DNA of 64,000 nt. Origin: Planococcus koreensis (GTDB lineage Bacteria; Bacillota; Bacilli; Bacillales_A; Planococcaceae). A program made the position numbers and the translations under genes. The notes beneath the pieces are model-generated. The model did no database searches, was not told where the DNA came from, and was given only the letters and a program-made list of their open reading frames with translations. Location: positions 32,338 through 96,337 of the forward strand of contig NZ_RQII01000054.1 in assembly GCF_004761975.1 (NCBI RefSeq), written 5' to 3'. This document shows, piece by piece, positions 1 through 9,625 of this stretch; the first letter of the stretch is position 1; each line of letters opens with the position of its first letter.

Positions 1-13
1 TTCTAAAAACAGA

Positions 14-47
14 AACACCGCCCCAGTAAAAGCTGGAGCGGTGTTTT
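14..47 (-). terminator. Rho-independent terminator, likely bidirectional
   Basis: An inverted repeat with AACACCGC / GCGGTGTT arms (extended by CCAG/CTGG) is followed by T-rich sequence on both strands. It lies just beyond the 3' end of the NCS2 permease gene. Confidence 0.7.
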
Positions 48-48
48 T

Positions 49-102
49 AGGTTGAATTAATTTTAAAAAACACATCCGCAATTGGAATCCGGCGGGCGTG
101 AT
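49..102. repeat. Dispersed hairpin element, copy H1
   Basis: GGTTGAATTAA followed by an ACACATCCGC...GCGGGCGTG-type hairpin around GGAATCC. Closely related copies occur at 6959-7045 and 17338-17428, so this is a small dispersed palindromic element rather than a private terminator. This copy overlaps the 3' end of the permease region. Confidence 0.55.
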
Positions 103-107
103 TTCGT

Positions 108-1445
108 CTATGCGTCTTCTTTCATTGATTCCTCTGGAATGATTTGGTTCAATACAATCGCAACAAAACAGGCAATTGTGATACCTGATCCGCCAAACAA
201 CAACTTAACAACCTCCGGAAAGGCGTTCATCGCATCGGGTACTTGACTTAATCCGAGTCCAAATACCAAAGCTAATCCAATGATGATCTTGGCTCTTTCA
301 TTTAAAGGCTCTGACGTCAATATGGCTATGCCAGTTAACGTAATCTGAGAAAAAATAATGACGGTGGCGCCTCCAATAACCGCTGGCGGCATTGTCGATA
401 CAATTGCTCCAATCTTAGGAATAAGACCAGCCAAGATCAAAAATACAGCACCAACAGCGACGACATACCTGCTCATGATTTTTGTAAATGCGATCATGCC
501 TACATTTTGGCTAAAAGATGTATTGGGCAACGAGTTAAAAATCGCTCCAAGCGAAGAGGTAAAACCATTTGCGATGACGGAGCCGGAAAGCTCATTCTCT
601 GTGGGTTCCCTGCCTGCTCCGCCCGTAGTCATTGCGGTAACATCGCCAACGGTCTCAACCGACGTAACAATAAACATAATCATCATCGGAAGGATCGCGC
701 CCCAGTAAAATTCCATCGGAAAATGAAACGGTTGGGGAACTGCAAACCAGGAAGCTTCTCTGATTGGCGTAAATTCCACCATGCCCAGCGGCAAAGCCAC
801 CATATAGCCAATGGCAATCCCGATTAAAATGGAGGATGTTTTCGCCATTCCTTTTGCATATCGATTTAGAACAAGCACAATGGCCAATACCAGTAAAGCC
901 ACCAGCCAGTTTTTAGCCGATCCGAAATCCGGAGCTCCACTGCCTCCAGCCATCGAGACAATCCCGGTAGGCAATAGCGACAACCCGATCGTCAGAACGA
1001 CCGTGCCTGTGACAATCTTCGGAAAGAACCTTCTTAGTTTCTTGATGAAAAACCCTAAAGTCGCGCCAAATAAACCGCCGATCAGACTTGCACCCAATAA
1101 TCCCGATATGCCAAAAGAGCTGGCAATCACTATATTAGTCGGCAGAAATCCAAAACTCGTACCCATCACTACAGGGAGCCGTGCGCCGACCATCCATATC
1201 GGGTAACATTGGATAATCGTTGCAACGCCTGCCATGATCATGGCACTTTGAACCAATATCGTTAAATCATTACCTGTGATGCCAACCACACCTGCGATGA
1301 TGATCGGGACGGCAATATTGCCTAAAAACATCGCAAAAATGTGCTGCAATCCCAAAGGTATCGCTTCTTTTAATGGAGGTACACCATCCACATCGTATTT
1401 ATTTGTATTCCTAATCTTCGTGTCAGCTCCAACTACTTCTTTCAT
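108..1445 (-). CDS. NCS2 family uracil/xanthine permease
   Basis: This 445-residue membrane protein belongs to the nucleobase:cation symporter-2 (NAT/NCS2) family, which imports xanthine or uracil with protons or sodium ions. Hydrophobic segments run through almost the whole length. The family signature QNVGMIAFTK is at residues 313-322, and ETVGD at 264-268 matches the substrate-site acidic motif. Length fits PbuX/UraA relatives (about 430-450 residues). Which base is transported cannot be read from the sequence; resemblance to annotated uracil-xanthine permeases is only general. It is the last gene after two minus-strand glycosyltransferase genes and starts 30 bp after them. No purine riboswitch fits in that gap. 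Confidence 0.9.
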   Translation of the reverse strand: MKEVVGADTKIRNTNKYDVDGVPPLKEAIPLGLQHIFAMFLGNIAVPIIIAGVVGITGNDLTILVQSAMIMAGVATIIQCYPIWMVGARLPVVMGTSFGFLPTNIVIASSFGISGLLGASLIGGLFGATLGFFIKKLRRFFPKIVTGTVVLTIGLSLLPTGIVSMAGGSGAPDFGSAKNWLVALLVLAIVLVLNRYAKGMAKTSSILIGIAIGYMVALPLGMVEFTPIREASWFAVPQPFHFPMEFYWGAILPMMIMFIVTSVETVGDVTAMTTGGAGREPTENELSGSVIANGFTSSLGAIFNSLPNTSFSQNVGMIAFTKIMSRYVVAVGAVFLILAGLIPKIGAIVSTMPPAVIGGATVIIFSQITLTGIAILTSEPLNERAKIIIGLALVFGLGLSQVPDAMNAFPEVVKLLFGGSGITIACFVAIVLNQIIPEESMKEDA

Positions 1446-1475
1446 AAAACACCTCTTTCCAATCCTATTTAGATG

Positions 1476-2777
1476 TTATTCGATCTCCAATATTTTTTTC
1501 ACTGCATAATCGGCTCCTCGTTCTCTGGAGATGTTTCGCCAATGCAGTAGATTGTCTTTCGAAATCGTTTCTAACTCATTGAATGCCTCCGCTAATTCTT
1601 CTTTGCTGAAATTATTCGGATCCAGTACGCGTCCTAGATTATGCGTTTCAATATCGTATGCGATATTAAACTGATCGCTGGAAAACGGCAAGATGATCAT
1701 CTCTTTTCCATGGTACATCGCTTCTGTCAACGTGTTGCAGCCACCGTGAAAGACAACGGTATCTACATAATGCATCAGCGCAATTTGCGGAATAAAACCT
1801 TCGATGATTGTATTGGGCGAGCTGTGTTTTTGTAATTCCTCCGCATGGCTGCCTGCAGAAACGATCAATAGCGCATCCGGATACGTTTCTCTGGCCGACA
1901 GGATCAGTTTTTCAAGCACATCTTTTCGATTCGATAAAAAAGTCCCCAAACTGATCATGATGATTTTTTCGTCTGTCTCTATTTTTTCCAGCCATTCGTC
2001 ATCTAACGCAACCGCTTGAAATGAATTCCCGATAAATAGCTCCTTCGGGTTTTCTTCATTTTGTTCAATGGCGTTAAAATCAAAATAATTGTAGATGACC
2101 GCGATTTCAGAGACCAAACTAAACGCATTGCTGATTTTTTCAATCGACTTGTTTTCAGTGATAATCGCGTTGAACACTTCCGTGAATTCCCTTTGGGTTT
2201 GGGTGGAAACCTGCTTCAACCTCGTCAAATCTTCTTCGTTGACTGTGATCGCCTCGGGCCAGCTTTTCGGCACATTAAAATACCGTCCTTCTCTTGGAAT
2301 CGTATTGGGATGAGGCGGGCAAAATGTGACAAAAGGCAGCCCCAAAAAATACAAGCTCAGCGTAACCGAGTACGATAAGATGTCGACCACATACAGATCA
2401 ACATCTATTGAATCATCGATTCGCTTGATCTTATCGATCAGTTCCTGGGGATTATAAAGCATGTCCGCCTTTCTGTGGTGGGACTGGGTGATCAACGTTT
2501 CGACTGCCCCTTTTTTGGTCGACTCAAAGAATTCTTCTAACCTCATTCTTTCCGTATCCGGTTGTACCGTATTTTCACCTGTCCCTGTATTTTTATTGCT
2601 GCTGATGTCGATTTCATAAAAATTCAAGTTTTCTTCCAAGATTTTTTCCTTGAATTCGATGCTGCAGCCAAATGTCACTTCGGCACCATGTTCCTGAAAG
2701 CTTTTTGCCAGCACCAACAACGGGTTGAAATGCGAATAAAAAGGCGGGCTGATGAAAAATATTTTTTTATATTTCAT
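1476..2777 (-). CDS. MGT-type glycosyltransferase (GT1 / UDP-glycosyltransferase fold)
   Basis: 433 residues. The N-terminus (KIFFISPPFYSHFNPLLVLA) is the usual start of GT-B fold macrolide/zeaxanthin-type glycosyltransferases. The C-terminal half carries ISLGTF near residue 275, SAGSH, and a VFHGGCNTLTEAMYHG segment near 345 that matches the family's donor-binding HGG motif. The expected reaction is sugar transfer from a nucleotide sugar to a small hydrophobic acceptor. The ATG overlaps the end of the upstream glycosyltransferase gene by 11 bp, so the two are translationally coupled and probably act on the same product. That product is unknown; carotenoid or glycolipid is speculation. Confidence 0.82.
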   Translation of the reverse strand: MKYKKIFFISPPFYSHFNPLLVLAKSFQEHGAEVTFGCSIEFKEKILEENLNFYEIDISSNKNTGTGENTVQPDTERMRLEEFFESTKKGAVETLITQSHHRKADMLYNPQELIDKIKRIDDSIDVDLYVVDILSYSVTLSLYFLGLPFVTFCPPHPNTIPREGRYFNVPKSWPEAITVNEEDLTRLKQVSTQTQREFTEVFNAIITENKSIEKISNAFSLVSEIAVIYNYFDFNAIEQNEENPKELFIGNSFQAVALDDEWLEKIETDEKIIMISLGTFLSNRKDVLEKLILSARETYPDALLIVSAGSHAEELQKHSSPNTIIEGFIPQIALMHYVDTVVFHGGCNTLTEAMYHGKEMIILPFSSDQFNIAYDIETHNLGRVLDPNNFSKEELAEAFNELETISKDNLLHWRNISRERGADYAVKKILEIE

Positions 2778-4806
2778 GGTCTTCTTCTCCTTTTACAGAC
2801 AAATACATTGATACAAACTCAGCTGAAATCTTTTTAATTGAAAAGTGTTCATCGATCGTTTTTTGTCCAGCGGCTTGAATTTTTTTCACTTCATCTTTAT
2901 CGATTTTCGAATCATACAGATATTTTTCCGCGTCTTTTGCAATCGTTTCCCAATTGCTTGTGTCGATTAAAAAGCCGTTTTCTCCGTTCCTCATATAACT
3001 TTTAACCCCGCCTTTTAGCGGGCCCAGGGTTAGAAAGCCGATCGACATCGCTTCTAAAATCGCGATGCCAAACTCTTCTTTGACACTGGAGCAAATATAG
3101 ATATGCGGATCGTCAAAGTCCTGCTGAATAATCGTCTTTTCAAGCATCCTTATATCCGCATTTGACATGGCACCTTGATGGAGGAACCTGCCTTTGAACT
3201 CGGGATGCCTATGCACGTGATCCTTGAAAAAATCAATCACCGCTTCTTCTTCTTGATTCGGCCTCTCCAGGTCTCCCCCTATGAGCAGTAGGTTATGCGT
3301 TTCCGAAAGCCTGGAGTTTGACCACGCTTTTAAAAGTTCCACCTGTCCTTTTAAAACAGACAATCGCCCTACGTTCAAGATGACAGGTTTTTCAAAGAAA
3401 TCGTTGTTTGTTTCAACCCATTCCATAAGGCGGTTGGAAGGGATCGCGAGGTCCTCGGCATTCATTAACTGTTCTATTTGAATGCCTTCACCGATCATGT
3501 TGATTTTTCCATTTACATGCTCATTTTTGAATTGAGGGAAATACACCGCAAGTTCTGTTTTCACCTCGGCATTCCCGATTCCAACGATTCCATCGCTTAT
3601 GTCTATTAATTCATCGCCTATTTTGATTTTGTTCAGTTTTTCAATCAACTCGTTAAAATCAAGTTCTTTTAACTGGCCCGCTCCATCAAACATGTTCCGG
3701 TGCGGATCTGGCGTCAGCGTAAAGACCAGTTTCCGATTTAACTCTTTGCAGAGATGCGCAACCGCCTTAGAAGCATTGTCCAAAAACCGGATATGAAAGA
3801 CATCGGGCTTTAGGTTAGCCAGTTTTAAAAAATGGGCGATTTGTCTTTTGATGAACAACTCTCTTTTGATGAACTTGTCCCTTACAGCCTGGTCCAAATA
3901 AATGGGCAGCCTGATCAATACGTGTTTAGCTCCATAGAAGCTGATAAAGGGCTTCGTTAAATCTTGCGTGATCGTAAGAGTGAATACATAAGACACACTA
4001 TTATCTTTCGCTATCTCTTCGCCTAAACCTTTTAATAATACGGCTAAACCGCCATTATTCCCTTTCCCGCTATCTTCAAAATCCCCATAAAACATGGACT
4101 GCAAGATTGAAGTGCCTGGATTTTCAAATTTAAAACCGTTATGGAGAAAGTCCATAAAACCCTCAAAAAACACATTGTTATTTTCATTTATGACATTCTT
4201 CTTCACAAACGATTGATCCACAGCTTCCATTGAATACAAATTCCGCATTGCATTTATTGCCTGGATTTTTATGCTGTCGGGGTAATCGAAGGTTAATAAT
4301 TCATAGAGATGCTCTTTAAATCCCTGTCTGTTGAAACGACCCATATAGTCCAGCAAGACCGACATGATTTCTGCATCCCGTTTGTATTTCTGGAGCATAA
4401 AGAAGATATCGTCATCACTTAACACATCCAAGCCGCATTCAATGCAAATATCCAACACATGATAGAGCTGTTGGCTATCGTATTGTTGTTTTACTAGTAA
4501 TTCTTTTGTTTTATTCTCTACGATTCCTTTGGTCTCATCATTGAATAATTTCAAGACCGCATCTACGATCAACCGGTCGATCGATGGATGCTCTCCCAAA
4601 AACGACAGTAATTCATCTATTTCTTTTTCGCCCAGTTTCTTTTCCTGCTCCAGTTGCTTAATCGTTCGAATTTGCCCTTTCCATCTTCGTTCATCGGAAT
4701 TCATCGTTTCACTTTTATGTATGTACGCATCTAAAAATTGGAGAGGGTAAATATCATTACGCTCAGTATCATAAACCTGATTTCTAAACTGAATAAATTC
4801 ATTCAT
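2767..4806 (-). CDS. Two-part protein: helical N-terminus plus GT4 glycosyltransferase
   Basis: 679 residues, unusually long for a GT4 enzyme. Residues about 1-235 are alpha-helical and HEAT-like with no catalytic motif I recognise. From about 240 a GT-B fold begins (GGLAVLLKGLGEEI at 252-265, a typical acceptor-domain start). NVGRLSVLKG at 478-487 and EEFGIAILEAM near 580 are the GT4 donor-site motifs with the EX7E-type glutamates. A ribosome site GGAGGG lies 6 nt before the ATG. It is the first gene of a coupled pair with the GT1-type gene downstream. The N-terminal region may recruit a partner or acceptor; this is inference. Confidence 0.78.
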   Translation of the reverse strand: MNEFIQFRNQVYDTERNDIYPLQFLDAYIHKSETMNSDERRWKGQIRTIKQLEQEKKLGEKEIDELLSFLGEHPSIDRLIVDAVLKLFNDETKGIVENKTKELLVKQQYDSQQLYHVLDICIECGLDVLSDDDIFFMLQKYKRDAEIMSVLLDYMGRFNRQGFKEHLYELLTFDYPDSIKIQAINAMRNLYSMEAVDQSFVKKNVINENNNVFFEGFMDFLHNGFKFENPGTSILQSMFYGDFEDSGKGNNGGLAVLLKGLGEEIAKDNSVSYVFTLTITQDLTKPFISFYGAKHVLIRLPIYLDQAVRDKFIKRELFIKRQIAHFLKLANLKPDVFHIRFLDNASKAVAHLCKELNRKLVFTLTPDPHRNMFDGAGQLKELDFNELIEKLNKIKIGDELIDISDGIVGIGNAEVKTELAVYFPQFKNEHVNGKINMIGEGIQIEQLMNAEDLAIPSNRLMEWVETNNDFFEKPVILNVGRLSVLKGQVELLKAWSNSRLSETHNLLLIGGDLERPNQEEEAVIDFFKDHVHRHPEFKGRFLHQGAMSNADIRMLEKTIIQQDFDDPHIYICSSVKEEFGIAILEAMSIGFLTLGPLKGGVKSYMRNGENGFLIDTSNWETIAKDAEKYLYDSKIDKDEVKKIQAAGQKTIDEHFSIKKISAEFVSMYLSVKGEEDHEI

Positions 4807-4997
4807 TTTACACCCTCCAATACTTTGCTTTTAGTAAATTAGTTTCTTCCTATTCTAAACTATAACGGCTAATCTATACCTCCAGTTATACCTGCTAAAT
4901 GAGACTATATAACTTGAATGAATAATTCTGCCTATCGATATCCTGCAAAATAGCCGAGAAACTATTGGCCGAAGTTGCTTCGGTCAATCAGTTCCTA

Positions 4998-5110
4998 AAT
5001 CTTCCCTGTGTAAGAACCCATTATGGTTATTTGCTATTTCCCACGAAAATGCAAAAGGAATCCGCCTCGTTTCTGCTTTCAGCGGATTCCCCAATTTGGG
5101 TTCATTGTAT
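4998..5110. repeat. Hairpin-bearing repeat of the CCCTGTGT family, partial copy R1; rest of the 4807-5330 gap
   Basis: CTTCCCTGTGT, then ATTATGGTTATTT and GAAAATGCA, then a hairpin with GGAATCCGC/GCGGATTCC arms (about 5056-5092). The left arm aligns with copies at 19438 and, more loosely, 11018 and 19656. The right ACACAGGG end is not recognisable here. This is the main content of the 524-bp divergent gap between the glycosyltransferase and monooxygenase genes. A terminator-like hairpin is unexpected there, because no gene ends in this gap. Confidence 0.5.
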
Positions 5111-5330
5111 ATATTGAACTATATTGCTCACAAAGAGAGATTTTAATTTTAAGCATCTCTTGCTTGAAATGGGTCGATTAAGGATATAGTAGCAGTACAA
5201 GAGCTTTTCGTTCGGCATCACGTGCTTTTTCTTATAAGAACTTTTCCGATACTCGATTTGAGCCAGCCACTGCATGACATGTGAAACGCAATCAATCAGC
5301 AGAAGTGATACTCATTAGGAGGTCTCTAGG

Positions 5331-6860
5331 ATGAACCCACAAATTTTAATCATCGGAGCCGGTCCCACTGGCCTGGCTCTTGCCTATAGCCTGGCGCGCC
5401 AAGGCGTGCCGTTTCGGATCATCGATAAAAACGCAGGAACCGGCACAGCGTCACGTGCGCTCGCTGTGCATGCGCGCATATTGGAGCAGTACGAGCAACT
5501 TGGCCTGGCCGAACGCAACATCAAGCGGGGGCATCCGATTTTGTCGCTTGACGTCAGTGACGGCAAACGCGTGAAAGCCACAGTGAAATTCCTTGATTTC
5601 GGCAAAGGACTGAGTCCGTTTCCGTTTATCTTGAGTTTGCCGCAAGACGAGCACGAAGAAATTCTCGTGGACGAATTAAGTAAAATCGGCGTCGAAGTGG
5701 AATGGAACACCGCGCTGCTTTCTTTTGAAGACACAGGAGAAGGCGTGACCGCCGTCCTGCAGCAAGAAGGTCAGCCCTTAGAAAAAGCGGAATTTGCCTA
5801 TTTATGCGGATGCGATGGAGCCGGCAGCATGGTCCGAAAAGGGCTGGGGCTCGAATTTCCCGGCGGCACGTACAAACAATTATTCTTTGTCGCCGATATC
5901 GAAACCGAGAAACCAGTCGACGACATGCAAAAGATGGACATGTACATGGATGATGACGGCTTTATGCTCTACATGTCCGTCCGGAACGCCAAGACCAAAC
6001 GAATTCTCGGCATTGTGCCCGATGAATTGAACGAACGCACAGATCTCCAATACAGTGACATCAGTGATTATGTTGAAAATAAAATCCGTGTGACCGCGGC
6101 CAAGGTCAATTGGTTTTCGACGTACCGCGTCCATAACCGCGTCAGCGAGCGATTTGCCAAAGGGCGCATCTTCATCTTGGGTGACGCCGGCCACCTGCAC
6201 AGCCCTGCCGGTGGACAAGGCATGAACACCGGCATTGGGGACGCCATCAATCTGGCGTGGAAGCTCGCAGCGGTGATTCAAGGAAAAGGCGCTCCCAGAC
6301 TACTGCGCACGTATGAAAAAGAACGAATCGTCTTTGCGCGCCGCTTAATCGCGACGACCGACAAAGCGTTCCAAACGATCGTCAGCCAAAAACTGCGCGG
6401 CACTCTGCTGCGCCAGTATTTCGTACCCTATGTCCTGCCGTCGGTATTCAACTTTTCCTTTTCCCAAAAAAATGCGTTTAAGATCTTGTCTCAAATCCAT
6501 ATCAATTACCGCAACAGCCCCTTGAGCAAGGGTAAAGCCGGCAAAATCTATGGCGGCATGCGCTTGCCGTGGATCGAAACCGCAAGCGGCGATAATTTCG
6601 ATCCGCTGCGCTCCGTCGATTGGCAAATCCATATATACGGCAAAGCAAAGCCCGAGCTGATCGACTTTGCCCGCTCGCAGTCGCTTGCGCTCCATGAGTT
6701 TCCATGGGAAGCCCAGATGAAAGACGCAGGCTTCAAGCAAGATGCGCTGTACCTGATTCGCCCAGATGGGCATGTGGGGCTTGCGAGTGAAAAACAATGG
6801 CTGCGTGTGTTGAAAGCGTATTTGGAGGCTTATGGGATTGTGGCTTTTGGGGTGGAGTGA
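5331..6860 (+). CDS. FAD-dependent monooxygenase (PheA/TfdB family)
   Basis: 509 residues, group A flavoprotein aromatic hydroxylase type. The Rossmann fingerprint GAGPTG is at residues 9-14 and the second FAD motif GDAGHLHSPAGGQGMNTG lies near residue 285. Such enzymes hydroxylate phenolic or polyketide-like rings using NAD(P)H and O2. A strong ribosome site (TAGGAGG) precedes the ATG by 8 nt. It stands alone on the plus strand, with no aromatic-degradation genes beside it, so the substrate is unknown. Local G+C is higher than in the neighbouring glycosyltransferase genes. Confidence 0.87.
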   Translation: MNPQILIIGAGPTGLALAYSLARQGVPFRIIDKNAGTGTASRALAVHARILEQYEQLGLAERNIKRGHPILSLDVSDGKRVKATVKFLDFGKGLSPFPFILSLPQDEHEEILVDELSKIGVEVEWNTALLSFEDTGEGVTAVLQQEGQPLEKAEFAYLCGCDGAGSMVRKGLGLEFPGGTYKQLFFVADIETEKPVDDMQKMDMYMDDDGFMLYMSVRNAKTKRILGIVPDELNERTDLQYSDISDYVENKIRVTAAKVNWFSTYRVHNRVSERFAKGRIFILGDAGHLHSPAGGQGMNTGIGDAINLAWKLAAVIQGKGAPRLLRTYEKERIVFARRLIATTDKAFQTIVSQKLRGTLLRQYFVPYVLPSVFNFSFSQKNAFKILSQIHINYRNSPLSKGKAGKIYGGMRLPWIETASGDNFDPLRSVDWQIHIYGKAKPELIDFARSQSLALHEFPWEAQMKDAGFKQDALYLIRPDGHVGLASEKQWLRVLKAYLEAYGIVAFGVE

Positions 6861-6958
6861 GGCGACTGCCCTTTTGCTTGAATGCGTCTTTCAAAAAACA
6901 CGCAGTGTCTCTCATTCTTTTTTTAGCAGATGTTCAGCCTCATTCTCACACCATTTAT

Positions 6959-7045
6959 ACGGTTGAATTAAACATAATAACACACCCGCCATTAGAATCC
7001 AGCGGGTGTGTGAATGTATGGAATCTAGTTTATTATTAGAATCAT
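6959..7045. repeat. Dispersed hairpin element, copy H2
   Basis: GGTTGAATTAA, then the hairpin ACACACCCGC...GCGGGTGTGT, then ATGGAATCTAG and AGAATCAT. The left flank matches copy H1 (49-102) and the right flank matches copy H3 (17338-17428). It lies between two convergent genes and probably also ends transcription. Confidence 0.6.
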
Positions 7046-7109
7046 TTTTTCACAGGGATATGATTTGTCGAAGGTTCCCGCTGCAAGATTGGAATGAGCC
7101 AGCAACCCA

Positions 7110-8096
7110 TTAACACTTCACAATCGTCCGACCCAGATGCTCACCGTTCTTGATGGCCTCAATGGTGCTGGGCACTTCTTCAAGCGAGATCTCGTCCACC
7201 AGGGTCGTTCCAGCAATGTTCCAGTCATCCGCCATTTTCGCCCAAATCGCAGGACGTTTGTCGATCGGCACATTGACGGAATCGATGCCGAGCAGGTTGA
7301 CCCCTCTCAGGATAAAGGGCAGGACGGTTGCCTTCAACTCAACACCGGCTGCCATTCCGCACATGCTCATGCTGCCACCGTAGGAAAGTTGCGGTATCAA
7401 TACAGAGGTAACGTCCCCTCCGACCGTATCCAGTACATAATCAAATTTCTCTTTGTTTAATGGCTTTTTCAATTCGCCCAGTTCATCCGGGAAAATGACG
7501 CTATGTGCGCCGAGTGATTTCGCCACGTCCACTTGATGATCTTTGCGGACCAATGCCGTAATATTTTTATAGCCGATTTTCGCGAGCAGCTGCACCGCAA
7601 TGCTGCCGACACCGCCAGTAGACCCTGTCACCAGGATTTCGGGATCGTTTTTTGGGTCCATGCCGTTATGTTCCAACGCCAGGATGGACAATGCAGCCGT
7701 GAAGCCGGCTGTTCCGAAGACCATCGCGTCCCTCAAGCTTAAATTCTCCGGCAACTCTACAACCCAATCAGCAGGCACACGGGCATATTCAGCAAATCCG
7801 CCTGTGTGGCTCATTCCCATCGCAAAACCGGTGACGATGACTTCCTGCCCCTCTTGAAAACGGGAATCTGCCGAACGGACAACCGTACCGCTCAAATCGA
7901 TTCCAGGAATCATCGGATACTCCCGAATCACGCCCCCTTTTTTCTGTACCGCCAACATGTCTTTGTAGTTGATCGAAGAATACGCCACCTTGATTAAGAC
8001 GTCACCATCGCTTAGTTGGTCTTCGCCTATTTGTTCTACGCCGTAACTAACTTCGTCTTCCTGCTCTTTAATGACAATCGCTTTGAAAGAATTCAT
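7110..8096 (-). CDS. YhdH/YhfP family quinone oxidoreductase (acryloyl-CoA reductase-like MDR)
   Basis: 328 residues, the standard length for the zinc-free medium-chain reductase subfamily YhdH/YhfP. The GroES-like N-terminus has YSSINYKDMLA (residues about 40-50) and PGIDLSG. The NADPH Rossmann segment TGSTGGVGSIAVQLLAKIGY lies near 154-173. Family members reduce acryloyl-CoA or quinones with NADPH; the physiological substrate here is not known. It is a single gene on the minus strand with an AAGGAGGGG-type ribosome site before the ATG. Confidence 0.88.
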   Translation of the reverse strand: MNSFKAIVIKEQEDEVSYGVEQIGEDQLSDGDVLIKVAYSSINYKDMLAVQKKGGVIREYPMIPGIDLSGTVVRSADSRFQEGQEVIVTGFAMGMSHTGGFAEYARVPADWVVELPENLSLRDAMVFGTAGFTAALSILALEHNGMDPKNDPEILVTGSTGGVGSIAVQLLAKIGYKNITALVRKDHQVDVAKSLGAHSVIFPDELGELKKPLNKEKFDYVLDTVGGDVTSVLIPQLSYGGSMSMCGMAAGVELKATVLPFILRGVNLLGIDSVNVPIDKRPAIWAKMADDWNIAGTTLVDEISLEEVPSTIEAIKNGEHLGRTIVKC

Positions 8097-8179
8097 TCGT
8101 CTACCCCTCCTTCCCTATCTCTTCCCGAATTGGCTTTGCGATGAAACTGTTTTCTGGAAAAGCCAGCCGAAGATTGTTT

Positions 8180-8746
8180 TTAAACAGGGGTGCGATTTTT
8201 CTTTCTGCGCGTACGTTTTTTATAAAGAATGACAATCAGCAAGGGAATCAGCACAACAAAACCAATTGCCAATACCGGAACCAGGAAAATCGCGATTGGC
8301 ACTGCCGTCGCTGTTACATCTTCTACGACGGCGACAGCCGGACTGAGAAGCGCGGTTTCGCTTACACCCTTTACACCAGTCACCGCAACATGCGATGCTG
8401 CAGCAACTCCCCCGCCGCCAATAATCGCGATGCTCCATTCCAGCAACGGATTCATATCTCCGATAAAGGACGCTGTCAGCAAAATACCGGCAATTGCCGC
8501 AATCGGCGTTGCGATAACTTTCATAATCGAACCTACCGCTGGAATGTAATTCACCGCTATTTCAAACACGGTAGCCGCTCCGAAAGCAACCAAAGCGGGG
8601 GTGCTGCCGAGCCAGCTGAAACCTTCTGACACCGTAATCCAGTCTACTCGTTCAAAAACACCGGTTATAAATAAAGGCGTAAAAATCCGGAATCCTACGG
8701 TTGCACTTAAAGCCAAGCCGATACATATTGCAAGAATTATCTCCAT
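8180..8746 (-). CDS. DUF4126 family membrane protein
   Basis: 188 residues from the ATG at 8746, chosen because GGAAAGGAG lies at good distance upstream; a longer in-frame start at 8809 has no such site. MEIILAICIGLALSATVGFR is the typical DUF4126 opening. Glycine/alanine-rich hydrophobic segments follow, with a basic tail (KKRTRRKKNR) that should stay in the cytoplasm. Function of the family is unknown. No operon partner. Confidence 0.8.
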   Translation of the reverse strand: MEIILAICIGLALSATVGFRIFTPLFITGVFERVDWITVSEGFSWLGSTPALVAFGAATVFEIAVNYIPAVGSIMKVIATPIAAIAGILLTASFIGDMNPLLEWSIAIIGGGGVAAASHVAVTGVKGVSETALLSPAVAVVEDVTATAVPIAIFLVPVLAIGFVVLIPLLIVILYKKRTRRKKNRTPV

Positions 8747-8876
8747 ACAAGATTCGCTCCTTTCCAAGAACTTTTCACCATTATATACCAGCAGGGATCT
8801 GGTACTCAAAAATCGCGTGATATAAACTCTCCAATAATTGGGTTATAATGTAAAAAACGCCAAGGAGTTGTTGATC

Positions 8877-9485
8877 ATGAAATCCAAGCATTCCCCACTC
8901 GCGGCACATGTTTCATTTGCTCAGAATCGACTTTTCATCACTTTTACGTTGTTTATTCTGATCGGATTGCCTTCGATTTTTCTTCCTGAAGAAAACTACG
9001 GAACCTAGCTTTGAATCAATTTTATGCTTGCTGTATTTTTGACAATCATCAATTACTTCATTTGGATGAGGCAAAAGCACGACAGCAAAAGGTATTTCTC
9101 GTTCCATTCTTTGGTGATGCGGGCCGGTTTGGCCTTTTACGTGGTTACGCCTCTATTCAGAGTGATTTATCCATCGATCTCTTTCTGGATCCTGTTGGCT
9201 GGTGTTCTTGTTTATGCTCTTTTCATTTTTTCAAAATACGATGCAATCGGTGGCGCCATTATAAATCCCCGAAAGAAAGGATTTAAATTAGTGATCTTCG
9301 CTTTCTTTTCCATTCTTTTGCTGGCCGGAAGCAGCGTGTGGGCTTTTACGTTGGAATCGGATGCCCCACCGGTCAATGGGCTGGCTGTTTTCTTTTTCCT
9401 CATGCGCATTTTCTTTCTGACACTGGCTCCGGCAATGCTTTTGACACCGGAGCGCGCAGAAGAGCTCGCACAAGCTGCGGAATAA
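8877..9485 (+). pseudogene. Small membrane protein gene split by apparent compensating indels
   Basis: An ATG at 8877 with CAAGGAG upstream opens a 43-codon frame that ends at TAG 9006-9008. After a second in-frame stop (TGA 9012) the same frame reopens at ATG 9024 and runs 153 codons to 9485, with four hydrophobic segments. The second ATG has no ribosome site. Adding one C to CC at 9004-9005 and removing one T from the T4 run at 9020-9023 would join the halves as ...YGTLALNQFMLAVF..., a smooth transmembrane segment. I therefore read this as one gene of about 202 codons with two opposite one-base errors, real or from sequencing. No family recognised. Confidence 0.5.
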
Positions 9486-9578
9486 AAAACGATTTTGCGT
9501 CCAGCCTCGGCGGCCTAGGGGCGTGATTCACTTATTTCAATTTTCCTCTTTCACTAGTGAGCATTAAAAACACAAAAA

Positions 9579-9600
9579 AGCTGCGAATCCCTTCGCAGCT
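9579..9600 (-). terminator. Terminator of the hydrolase gene
   Basis: Perfect stem GCTGCGAA/TTCGCAGC with a run of six T on the minus strand. It lies 26 bp after the alpha/beta-hydrolase stop codon. Confidence 0.8.
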
Positions 9601-9625
9601 CCACATTCATGATTGCTAACTTATT

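Noticed and set aside
5059..5091. Terminator for a gene in the 4807-5330 gap
   Set aside because: Both flanking genes are divergent, so no transcript should end there. I assign the hairpin to the repeat family instead.
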